A stretch of 11,452 nt of DNA. Origin: an uncultured Clostridia bacterium. Its GTDB lineage: Bacteria > Bacillota > Clostridia > UBA1381. Location: contig CAKSPW010000068.1 in the NCBI GenBank assembly GCA_934486495.1, forward strand, positions 1-11,452, given 5' to 3'. Positions 1 to 6,028 of this stretch are shown piece by piece. Within the stretch, counting starts at the first letter, position 1, and the number at the start of each line of letters is the position of its first letter. A model generated the notes under the pieces. That model did not search any database. It saw only the letters and a program-made list of their open reading frames with translations, and had not been told where the DNA came from. The translations under genes and the position numbers were made by a program.

Positions 1-277
1 AGTTAAGCTCATATTTTATATAGCCGAGTTCCGATAGTTTGTCAAGCATTAAAAGTGCATCTGATTTTTTCTTTATGCCGAGTATACTTTTAATACCGAC
101 AATACCGCCTGACCACATACCGGGTGAAACTTCGTTTTTGTATCCGCAGTAGGTAGCTATGCCCCTGCGAAATGCTGCACAGGAAGCAAGCTTCATCCAA
201 GCGCCCATTACGCCCTTGCCTTGCGGCAGGCGAGATCGCATAAGCTTTACCCATTCATATTTCATAAGGCATTTCAT
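1..277 (-). CDS. N-terminal part of a small protein, probably from a mobile element (cut by window edge)
   Basis: An open frame reads leftward from an ATG at 277 and is still open at position 1, giving 92 codons. A perfect GGAGG (286-290) lies 8 nt upstream of the ATG and decides this start; an in-frame ATG four codons later is less well placed. The protein begins MKCLMKYEWVKLMRSRLPQG and continues with a Gly- and aromatic-rich stretch (ATYCGYKNEVSPGMWSGGIVG, shown as residues about 42-62) and then a short helix-rich part containing KSILGIKKKSDALLMLDKL. The last part looks like a winged-helix or helix-turn-helix beginning. From memory, proteins with this opening occur as uncharacterised genes in integrative and conjugative elements of Firmicutes, possibly in replication or regulation; this is recognition by eye, not a search result. 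The coding potential is convincing, but function is unknown and the C-terminus is outside the window. Confidence 0.75.
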   Translation of the reverse strand, partial: MKCLMKYEWVKLMRSRLPQGKGVMGAWMKLASCAAFRRGIATYCGYKNEVSPGMWSGGIVGIKSILGIKKKSDALLMLDKLSELGYIKYELN

Positions 278-297
278 TTTCGTTTCCTCCATTTAAT

Positions 298-327
298 AAA
301 AAAGAACGGAACAATACTTCTGTTCGT
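298..327 (-). terminator. Candidate intrinsic terminator just upstream of the partial gene
   Basis: Read on the minus strand, ACGAACA (327-321) pairs with TGTTCCGT (313-306), forming a 7-bp stem with one bulged C and a 7-nt loop. After TC comes a run of six T (303-298). This is the layout of a weak rho-independent terminator. It sits only 8 nt before the GGAGG of the leftward gene, so it would either end transcripts arriving from lysS or act as a leader hairpin for that gene. Stability is modest. Confidence 0.4.
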
Positions 328-413
328 GATGTTGTTTATTTATCTGTGATTTTGCAATAATTAACTATTTTGTTTTTTTGCTTATATAAATATTTATAAT
401 TGTCTATATGGTT

Positions 414-449
414 AAAGGTGACATAGAATAAAATATCCATGTCACCTTT
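414..449. terminator. Perfect 11-bp inverted repeat downstream of lysS, likely terminator
   Basis: AAAGGTGACAT (414-424) and ATGTCACCTTT (439-449) are exact reverse complements separated by 14 nt. On the plus strand the right arm ends in TTTT (447-450). On the minus strand, the direction of lysS, the hairpin is followed by TTTAACC. It lies 125 bp past the lysS stop codon with no better terminator between, so the simplest reading is the lysS transcript end. The T tract is short for an intrinsic terminator, so a protein-binding palindrome is an alternative. Confidence 0.5.
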
Positions 450-493
450 TGATAATTACAAGCTTCTTTTCATACACAGTTTTTTTGCACAAA

Positions 494-522
494 TTGGTGT
501 ACGATTGGTGTAAATCGGTGTA
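494..522 (+). repeat. Three phased copies of TTGGTGTA
   Basis: TTGGTGTA occurs at 494-501 and 505-512, and the variant TCGGTGTA at 515-522. The spacings are 11 and 10 bp, about one helical turn, so all copies face the same side of the DNA, as expected for cooperative protein binding. Read on the other strand they are TACACCAA or TACACCGA. They lie between the lysS stop codon and its probable terminator, and on the side facing the mobile-element-like gene. Possible roles are integrase arm-type sites or a regulator site; the sequence alone does not say which. Confidence 0.45.
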
Positions 523-574
523 AACATCACACTCATAAAACTAAAAAAATCGCATAAACACTGCATTTCTTTGG

Positions 575-2065
575 TTACTTATTCTCTAACGGCTTCATTG
601 TCGGGAACAACAGCACGTCACGGATTGAATAGCTGTCGGTGAGGAGCATAACAAGTCTGTCTACGCCGATACCGAGACCGCCTGTCGGTGGCATACCGTA
701 TTCAAGAGCGGTGAGGAAGTCCTCGTCAACCATATTCGCCTCGTCGTCGCCTGCTGCTCTGAGCTTTGCCTGATGTTCAAATCTCTTTCTTTGGTCAATG
801 GGGTCGTTAAGCTCGGAGAATGCATTACCCATTTCACGGCTTGTGATAAACACCTCAAATCTCTCGGTAAGCTCCGGCTGATCGGGCTTTCTCTTTGCAA
901 GCGGAGAAACCTCAACCGGATAGTCGGTAATAAATGTAGGCTGAACAAGCTTTTCCTCGACGTATTCTTCAAAGAAAAGATTGATTATATCACCGCGCGA
1001 ATCCTTTGCGGGTTCAAGTTCAAGATTATGCTCTTTTGCAATTTTTTGTGCTTCTTCGTCTGTTTTTATTTCGTTAAAATCAACGCCGGAGTATTTTTTA
1101 ACAGCGTCAATCATTGTAAGTCTTTCAAAATGCGAAAGGTCAATATCAACGCCCTGATACGTTATCTGCTCCGTGCCGCAAACCTCACGTGCACAGTATC
1201 TTATAAGCTCCTCTGTAAGGTCCATTATATCGTTATAATCGGCGTATGCCTGATATATTTCAATTGAAGTAAACTCGGGATTATGACGAATATCCATACC
1301 CTCGTTTCTGAAAATTCTGCCGATTTCGTAAACCTTTTCAAGTCCGCCGACAATAAGTCTTTTAAGGTGAAGCTCCGTTGCAATTCTCATGTACATATCA
1401 ATGTCTAAAGCATTGTGATGTGTTACGAACGGACGAGCGGCAGCACCGCCGGGGATAGTGTTTAAAACAGGCGTTTCAACCTCCAAAAATCCGCGGTTAT
1501 CCATAAATTCACGTATGCAACGAACAATTTTACTTCTTGCTATAAATGTATTTTTAACATCCTGATTCATTATAAGGTCAACATAGCGCTGTCTGTACTT
1601 AAGGTCGGGGTCGGTAAGACCGTGAAATTTCTCGGGCAGGGGAAGAAGCGATTTGGACAAAAGCGTAATCGAGTCGGGACGTATGGAAATTTCGCCCGTA
1701 TTTGTCTTAAACACTTCGCCGCTTGCGCCGACAATATCGCCTATATCGTATTTTTTAAATCTTGCGTACTCATCGTCGCCGAGAATATCCTTTTTAACAA
1801 AAAGCTGAATTTGACCGTCAATATCGGAAATATGGCAAAAACAAACCTTACCCATTCCTCGCTTTGACATAATTCTGCCGGCAATGCTTACACGTTTGCC
1901 CTCCAAAGCGTCAAAATTATTTTTTATGCTTTCGGATGTTTCGTCCCTGTCGAATTTGGTTATTTTGAAAGGGTCACGTCCGTCATTGCAAAGCTCCGCA
2001 AGTTTATCTCGTCTTACCTTGAGAAGCTCGGAAAGTTCTTTTTCGTTATTTTCAATATTTTCCAT
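575..2065 (-). CDS. lysS: Lysyl-tRNA synthetase, class II
   Basis: This cytoplasmic enzyme charges tRNA-Lys with lysine using ATP. With the start chosen here the protein is 496 residues, normal for bacterial LysS. An OB-fold anticodon-binding domain spans about residues 56-137 (VSIAGRIMSKRGMGKVCF region). The class II catalytic domain follows: motif 1 region about 187-205 (FLEVETPVLNTIPGGAAARP begins at 193), motif 2 with FRNEG at 252-256 followed by RHNPEFT at 260-266, and motif 3 with GLGIGVDRL at 463-471. The lysine and ATP site segments RIATELHLKRL (227-237) and EMGNAFSELNDP (411-422) are intact. The ATG at 2065 is preferred because GGAGG (2073-2077) lies 7 nt before it; an in-frame ATG at 2110 would add 15 residues but has no ribosome site and lies upstream of the predicted transcription start. 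No T-box leader is visible. The gene is divergent from the surface-protein operon. Confidence 0.97.
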   Translation of the reverse strand: MENIENNEKELSELLKVRRDKLAELCNDGRDPFKITKFDRDETSESIKNNFDALEGKRVSIAGRIMSKRGMGKVCFCHISDIDGQIQLFVKKDILGDDEYARFKKYDIGDIVGASGEVFKTNTGEISIRPDSITLLSKSLLPLPEKFHGLTDPDLKYRQRYVDLIMNQDVKNTFIARSKIVRCIREFMDNRGFLEVETPVLNTIPGGAAARPFVTHHNALDIDMYMRIATELHLKRLIVGGLEKVYEIGRIFRNEGMDIRHNPEFTSIEIYQAYADYNDIMDLTEELIRYCAREVCGTEQITYQGVDIDLSHFERLTMIDAVKKYSGVDFNEIKTDEEAQKIAKEHNLELEPAKDSRGDIINLFFEEYVEEKLVQPTFITDYPVEVSPLAKRKPDQPELTERFEVFITSREMGNAFSELNDPIDQRKRFEHQAKLRAAGDDEANMVDEDFLTALEYGMPPTGGLGIGVDRLVMLLTDSYSIRDVLLFPTMKPLENK

Positions 2066-2091
2066 ATCGTTTCCTCCAATTATAAGTATCT

Positions 2092-2127
2092 CCGTATAAT
2101 TATATAACATAATTTATTTTTTTACAA
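2092..2127 (-). promoter_or_regulatory. Sigma-A-type promoter of lysS
   Basis: On the minus strand, TTGTAA (2127-2122) is followed after 17 bp by a perfect TATAAT (2104-2099), with transcription expected to start near 2092. That gives a 5' leader of roughly 27 nt, just enough for the GGAGG ribosome site, and leaves no room for a riboswitch or T-box. The -35 matches four of six consensus positions. The same two hexamers and spacing recur in the divergent promoter at 2518-2546. Confidence 0.7.
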
Positions 2128-2304
2128 GGTTTTTTAAGCATTTTTTCGGATTTTACCAAAAAAGCACGTAATTTTTATTGTATTTTATCGTTTTTAGATG
2201 TGTAACGGGTGAAAAACGGCTTAATTTGTTCCTGTTATTTCAAATGCGGAGAGCGGGAAGTAAAATTTTTCAGTAAAAAACCGTAAGATATTTTAATCTC
2301 AAAT

Positions 2305-2337
2305 CCGCCAAAGTGCTTTTTTTGACAGGCGGTTTTT
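2305..2337 (+). terminator. Terminator-like hairpin with no gene before it
   Basis: CCGCC (2305-2309) and GGCGG (2328-2332) form the stem around an 18-nt loop, followed directly by five T (2333-2337) and preceded by AAAT. The arms plus T run match the usual shape of rho-independent terminators, although the loop is long and the upper stem imperfect. The plus strand has no gene upstream, since lysS runs the other way. It may be left over from a lost neighbour or end a small RNA. Confidence 0.4.
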
Positions 2338-2416
2338 ATGCATGGAAATTTTGATTGAATACGTCTTTTTTTTAAATTTTACTTACCGGATAACAGCACG
2401 CAAAAAGCACGCTGTC

Positions 2417-2437
2417 AAGCAGAATTTTTGCTTTTTT
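2417..2437 (+). terminator. Weak terminator-like hairpin upstream of the operon promoter
   Basis: AAGCA (2417-2421) pairs with TGCTT (2429-2433); a G-U and an A-T pair may extend the stem to 7 bp with a 3-nt loop. Four T follow (2434-2437). The stem is AT-rich and weak. It could shield the downstream promoter from read-through, in tandem with the hairpin at 2305-2337. Confidence 0.25.
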
Positions 2438-2504
2438 AAAAACCGTTCGTCGGTAAACTGATACTTTTTCGCAAAATATTAAGAAATAAGCCAAATAAAC
2501 ATTT

Positions 2505-2528
2505 ATTGTTTTTGATATTGTAAACAAT
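2505..2528. promoter_or_regulatory. Inverted repeat overlapping the operon -35, candidate operator
   Basis: ATTGTTT (2505-2511) and AAACAAT (2522-2528) are exact reverse complements with a 10-bp centre. The right arm overlaps the TTGTAA -35 hexamer at 2518-2523, a position where a bound protein would block RNA polymerase. Further ATTGT words occur at 2517, 2537 and 2560. The palindrome is AT-rich, so chance is possible, and no regulator gene is present in the window to pair with it. Confidence 0.35.
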
Positions 2529-2546
2529 CACTAATTATTGTATAAT
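2518..2546 (+). promoter_or_regulatory. Sigma-A-type promoter of the surface-protein operon
   Basis: TTGTAA (2518-2523), a 17-bp spacer and a perfect TATAAT (2541-2546) form a good housekeeping promoter, with the start expected near 2553. That places a leader of about 44 nt before the GTG start at 2597, including GGAGGG at 2584-2589. It is the only convincing promoter before the three rightward genes. Confidence 0.7.
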
Positions 2547-2596
2547 AAGTATAACAAGAATTGTATGTTATTACATTGCTTACGGAGGGCGGACAA

Positions 2597-5500
2597 GTGA
2601 AAAAAATTACAGCGTTTATTATCGGATTGGGTCTTATTTTAAATACGGTTACTTTTGCGGAGGGAAGCGATTTTTCGGATTATGTTCCGACCGAAAAAAA
2701 CAAAAATCTCATGCAGATAGATAAAACGGCGGCAAGAACGTTTGCGAACAATGTCGGCAGAAACAGTATAGAGGTAAACAGCAAGCTTGTGACGGACAAT
2801 TGGTTTGCCGGTGCGATGGCTTTCAGCCCCGTAACGCTTTGGGCGCAGAGCGATATAACAAATGCCGGTGCGCTCGGATTTTACGGCATGAAATTTGCGA
2901 TGCTCGAGTTTGAGGGCGGAAAGGATTATGTTTTTTCAGCGCCTATCAAGAAAACGGACGGCGATAACGTAAGGCTCGGTTTTGCGCTGACGAACGAAAC
3001 GGCTGACGGACTTGTGTATTCAAACGAGTACGGTGCAGAGGGTAAGCTTTTGGGCGACGGTGAGGAAACGTATGCAGTTACTGTGCATACAGCCGACAGC
3101 GACTATTCGTCAAAGCATTTTATAATAATCGGATTCCCGGAGGGTACAAAAAGCGGCGCTGCAATTGAGCTTGCAACATCATATCCCGATTCCGTTTATT
3201 TCGGAGAGGAACAGGCGTACGATATTAAAAACACGCTTCTTACCGATGAGGACGATATAACGCAGGGCGAAAGCTTTAAAATAAAAGCGGAAGTTTTAAA
3301 TCAGGTAGGAATTAAAGGTAACACGGCGCAGGATATGGAGTTTTTTGCACTTGACGAGAGCAAAACAAATATTGTATCGGGTTTTGATTTTTCAACCGAT
3401 GAGAACGGAATTACGACCGTAACCGTAGATAAATCCGTTTCAAACGGCGTATATTCGGTTTGCGCACAGTCGAGCGTATATGAGGGTTTCAGAAAATCGG
3501 TTACAATAAGGCTTACAAATGCCGATGAGCCGATAAATCCGTCGGAGCTTGAGGATTATGTTCCGAGCGGTGACAGACCGGAAAATCTTCTTAATATCGA
3601 CCTGACATCGGCAAGAACGCTTGCAAACAATTCGACAAGAAACGACACGTCGGTATCGTTTTCGCTCGGCAGTAAGTGGTTCGAGTCGTCGCATTGCTTC
3701 GGTCCGATTTATCTCGGCACGGTGTCGAATATCGGAAACGCAGGCGCAAGAGGATATTACGGAATTGTGTTTGATATGATTGAATTTGATAATCAAAAAT
3801 CATACGTATTCACTCTGCCCATAAAGAAAACGGCAGGCGAAAGCGTAAAGGTCGGCGCTGCATTGACAAATTCCGGTGACGGACTTGTATATTCAAAGGA
3901 ATACGGCAGCGGCGGAGCGGAAATAGGCTCGGAGGATCAGGTAATCGGCTTTTCTCTTAAACCTAACGAAAACAGCGACTATTCAAAATCGCATACTCTC
4001 GTTGTGGGATTTCCGCAGGGTTCATCATCCGGCGCACAGACCGAGATTGACGTTACAAAATTCGACAACATCTATTTCGGCGAGGAGATGCCTTCCGATA
4101 TTTCCGTAAACGTTTTAACCGATAAAAACGATATTTGCCAAAAATCAAAAATAAACGTTAAGGCAGAGGTTGTTAATCAAATCGGTTCGGGCGGTAATTT
4201 AAATCAGACGTTTTCATATCTTGTGCTTGACGAAAACAAGACGGAAAAGGCAGGCGGTTTTAAGGTTAAATCGTCGGCTGACGGTTCGGCGGTAATATCA
4301 ATAGGAGAGGACGTACCTGTCGGAAGATATGCGGTTGTTGCAAAATCAAGGCAGTATGACGGCTTTGTAAAGACGGCTTATATAGATGTTCAGCCGAAAA
4401 AGGTTGAGGATATACCGTCGGACGGCGAATATACAATTAACCTTACAGGTGGCAGTGAGGAAAGTTTAAATGTCGGCGATACGGCGGAGTTTACGGCAGA
4501 GGTGATTCCGTACTCACCCGAAACAAAATTCAGCTGGTATGCGGTAAACGATAACAGAAACGTGATGGCTGATTCGATAAACATTATATCTGACGGCGAC
4601 ACGGCTTTGGTTAAAATTGACGCTTTTTCCGGAAAGGGAAGCTACTATATTATTGCGGAGGCTGAAACGGCTGACGGAGCGCTTTTGAGGGCAAGCGGAA
4701 AAATTACCGTTGATATTCCGATGCTTTGGGAATATGTGAGGGATAACATCGCAGGTATGACCAAGGCGGATTTGTCAAAGAATATGTCACGGTTTATGAA
4801 AGGATTCGGTATAGATTTTGTCGGCGACGGAGAATACGACAGCGATTTGGCGGCAGAAATTTTGCTCGGAAGTATCGAACAAATAAAGTGCGAATCTGAT
4901 GCGGTAAGACTTTTTGAGAGGGCGGCAGCCGTTTCGCTGTTTGGAGCAAATCCGAAGAATATCAGTCTTACGGACGAGGGCGGCAGTCTGAAATTTGACG
5001 ATAAGCTTCATATGAGCGATATTGACACGGACGGCGTTACCGTTTGGAGCGTGTACAACAAATACCTTTCCGACAGCGCAAAGAAAACGCTTTCGGGAAA
5101 TCTCGGAAGGTACAAGGATTTTGACGAGTTTAAAAAGGATTTTGCACTTAACACCGTTTTGGGCGCAATACGTGACCCGAAGGTGGGCGGTACGGGATAT
5201 ATCGGGGAGGTGCTTACAAAGGATAATGCCGATTTGGCAGGACTTGACATTCCGAAATATTTAAGCGCCGACGATAAAAGCGGATATAACAATCTGATTG
5301 CAAGAAAGAATTACACGGCTGCACAGCTTGAAAGCGAAATATCAAAGTATAAGCAAAGCACGCAAGGCGGCGGCTCATCATCGGGCGGAGGCGGCTCATC
5401 ATCAGGCGGCGGCAGGGGAACGGCTGCAACTGTGCCGAGTACGTCGAGCGATGTTACAGTTGTGAAAAAGGACGATAAAAAATCTGATATGTTTTCGGAT

Positions 5501-6028
5501 GTTTCGGATAAGCACTGGGCTTATGCCGATATTTACGAGCTTAAGCAGCGCGGAATTTTGTCGGGAATAAGCGAAAACGTCTTTGCACCCGAATCACCCG
5601 TAACACGTGAACAGGCTGTTAAGCTTATATGCGAGGTGTTCGGCTTTGCTGCGGAAAATACAAAGACGCCGTATTCCGATGTTCCCGAAAATGCATGGTA
5701 CGCACCGTATATTGCATCGGCAAGCGAGAACAGCATTATAAACGGGATAGGCGACAATACTTTCGGTGTGGGTGTGCCGATTAAAAGGCAGGAGCTTTGC
5801 ACCGTGATTTACAGATGTCTCGGCGGAAAAATGAATGCGGAGCTTGACTTTAATGACAATGACGATATTGACGAATATGCAAAGGAAGCCGTTGCGTATC
5901 TCAGTATGTACAACATAATAGGCGGATTTGACGACAACACATTCCGTCCGAGGGAGAACTGTACAAGAGCGCAGGCGGCAAAAATAATTTGCAGTATTCT
6001 GAGCATGAAAGGAGTAATTGACAGATGA
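2597..6028 (+). CDS. Secreted SLH-anchored surface protein with duplicated 292-residue module
   Basis: A 1143-residue exported protein, probably held on the cell wall by SLH domains binding secondary cell-wall polysaccharide. The GTG at 2597 is chosen because GGAGGG lies 7 nt upstream and the product then begins with a clean signal peptide (MKKITAFIIG start, cleavage likely after Ala21). A TTG at 2561 would add 12 residues and bury the ribosome site. Residues 28-315 and 320-600 are two copies of one beta-rich module (see the repeat entry). About 608-708 looks Ig-like and 709-920 is mainly helical. A Gly/Ser-rich linker covers 923-940. Three SLH domains occupy about 966-1012, 1026-1073 and 1084-1133, with signature cores TREQAVKLI, KRQELCTVI and TRAQAAKII. 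The stop codon overlaps the next start (ATGA). The repeat modules may bind carbohydrate, judged from architecture and neighbours only. No catalytic motif was recognised. Confidence 0.93.
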   Translation: MKKITAFIIGLGLILNTVTFAEGSDFSDYVPTEKNKNLMQIDKTAARTFANNVGRNSIEVNSKLVTDNWFAGAMAFSPVTLWAQSDITNAGALGFYGMKFAMLEFEGGKDYVFSAPIKKTDGDNVRLGFALTNETADGLVYSNEYGAEGKLLGDGEETYAVTVHTADSDYSSKHFIIIGFPEGTKSGAAIELATSYPDSVYFGEEQAYDIKNTLLTDEDDITQGESFKIKAEVLNQVGIKGNTAQDMEFFALDESKTNIVSGFDFSTDENGITTVTVDKSVSNGVYSVCAQSSVYEGFRKSVTIRLTNADEPINPSELEDYVPSGDRPENLLNIDLTSARTLANNSTRNDTSVSFSLGSKWFESSHCFGPIYLGTVSNIGNAGARGYYGIVFDMIEFDNQKSYVFTLPIKKTAGESVKVGAALTNSGDGLVYSKEYGSGGAEIGSEDQVIGFSLKPNENSDYSKSHTLVVGFPQGSSSGAQTEIDVTKFDNIYFGEEMPSDISVNVLTDKNDICQKSKINVKAEVVNQIGSGGNLNQTFSYLVLDENKTEKAGGFKVKSSADGSAVISIGEDVPVGRYAVVAKSRQYDGFVKTAYIDVQPKKVEDIPSDGEYTINLTGGSEESLNVGDTAEFTAEVIPYSPETKFSWYAVNDNRNVMADSINIISDGDTALVKIDAFSGKGSYYIIAEAETADGALLRASGKITVDIPMLWEYVRDNIAGMTKADLSKNMSRFMKGFGIDFVGDGEYDSDLAAEILLGSIEQIKCESDAVRLFERAAAVSLFGANPKNISLTDEGGSLKFDDKLHMSDIDTDGVTVWSVYNKYLSDSAKKTLSGNLGRYKDFDEFKKDFALNTVLGAIRDPKVGGTGYIGEVLTKDNADLAGLDIPKYLSADDKSGYNNLIARKNYTAAQLESEISKYKQSTQGGGSSSGGGGSSSGGGRGTAATVPSTSSDVTVVKKDDKKSDMFSDVSDKHWAYADIYELKQRGILSGISENVFAPESPVTREQAVKLICEVFGFAAENTKTPYSDVPENAWYAPYIASASENSIINGIGDNTFGVGVPIKRQELCTVIYRCLGGKMNAELDFNDNDDIDEYAKEAVAYLSMYNIIGGFDDNTFRPRENCTRAQAAKIICSILSMKGVIDR
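2678..4396 (+). repeat. Tandem in-frame duplication inside the first surface protein
   Basis: Copy 1 starts at 2678 (residue 28) and copy 2 at 3554 (residue 320). Matching landmarks keep an offset of 291-292 residues throughout: DYVP at 28/320, GFYGMKF/GYYGIVF at 94/386, PIKKT at 116/408, GLVYS at 139/430, SDYS at 168/460, YFGEE at 201/493 and AEVLNQ/AEVVNQ at 231/523. By eye the copies are somewhere around 40% identical, so the duplication is old. Each copy seems to be two beta-sandwich parts: a roughly 180-residue N-terminal part ending at YFGEE, and an Ig-like roughly 100-residue C-terminal part. I cannot assign either to a named family. Confidence 0.9.
5366..5410 (+). repeat. 21-bp direct repeat encoding the Gly/Ser linker
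   Basis: GGCGGCTCATCATC occurs at 5369-5382 and again at 5390-5403, a 21-bp period equal to seven codons, within a run encoding GGGSSSGGGG-type sequence. It forms the flexible hinge between the helical region and the SLH anchor of the first surface protein. Being an in-frame short tandem repeat, it could change copy number between strains without breaking the frame. Confidence 0.8.

Larger units (their letters stand above)
2128..2504. other. Divergent intergenic spacer without a recognisable gene
   Basis: This AT-rich stretch separates the lysS promoter from the operon promoter. Only very short open frames are present (for example from an ATG at about 2339, stopping within seven codons), and none has a credible ribosome site. 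It contains two plus-strand hairpins with T runs (listed separately) and a direct repeat AGCACGC at about 2396-2402 and 2406-2412, set inside an ACAGC...GCTGT inverted pair. It could be the decayed remains of a deleted gene with its terminators, or could encode a small RNA. I see nothing that decides this. Confidence 0.5.

Noticed and set aside
494..522. CRISPR array
   Set aside because: The repeats are only 8 bp with 2-3 bp between copies, far too short for repeats and spacers.
773..1867. Plus-strand open frames of 81-164 codons inside lysS
   Set aside because: They lie antisense to a fully conserved essential gene, lack ribosome sites and show no recognisable protein features.
2066..2110. 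A longer LysS start at the ATG at 2110, adding 15 residues
   Set aside because: No ribosome site precedes it, it overlaps the predicted -10 hexamer, and the ATG at 2065 has a perfect GGAGG 7 nt upstream.
2066..2200. T-box or lysine riboswitch in front of lysS
   Set aside because: The predicted leader is about 27 nt, and no T-box sequence or multi-stem structure is visible upstream.
2561..2596. TTG at 2561 as the start of the first surface protein
   Set aside because: It would place the GGAGGG ribosome site inside the coding region and put 12 residues before the signal peptide; GTG at 2597 fits both.
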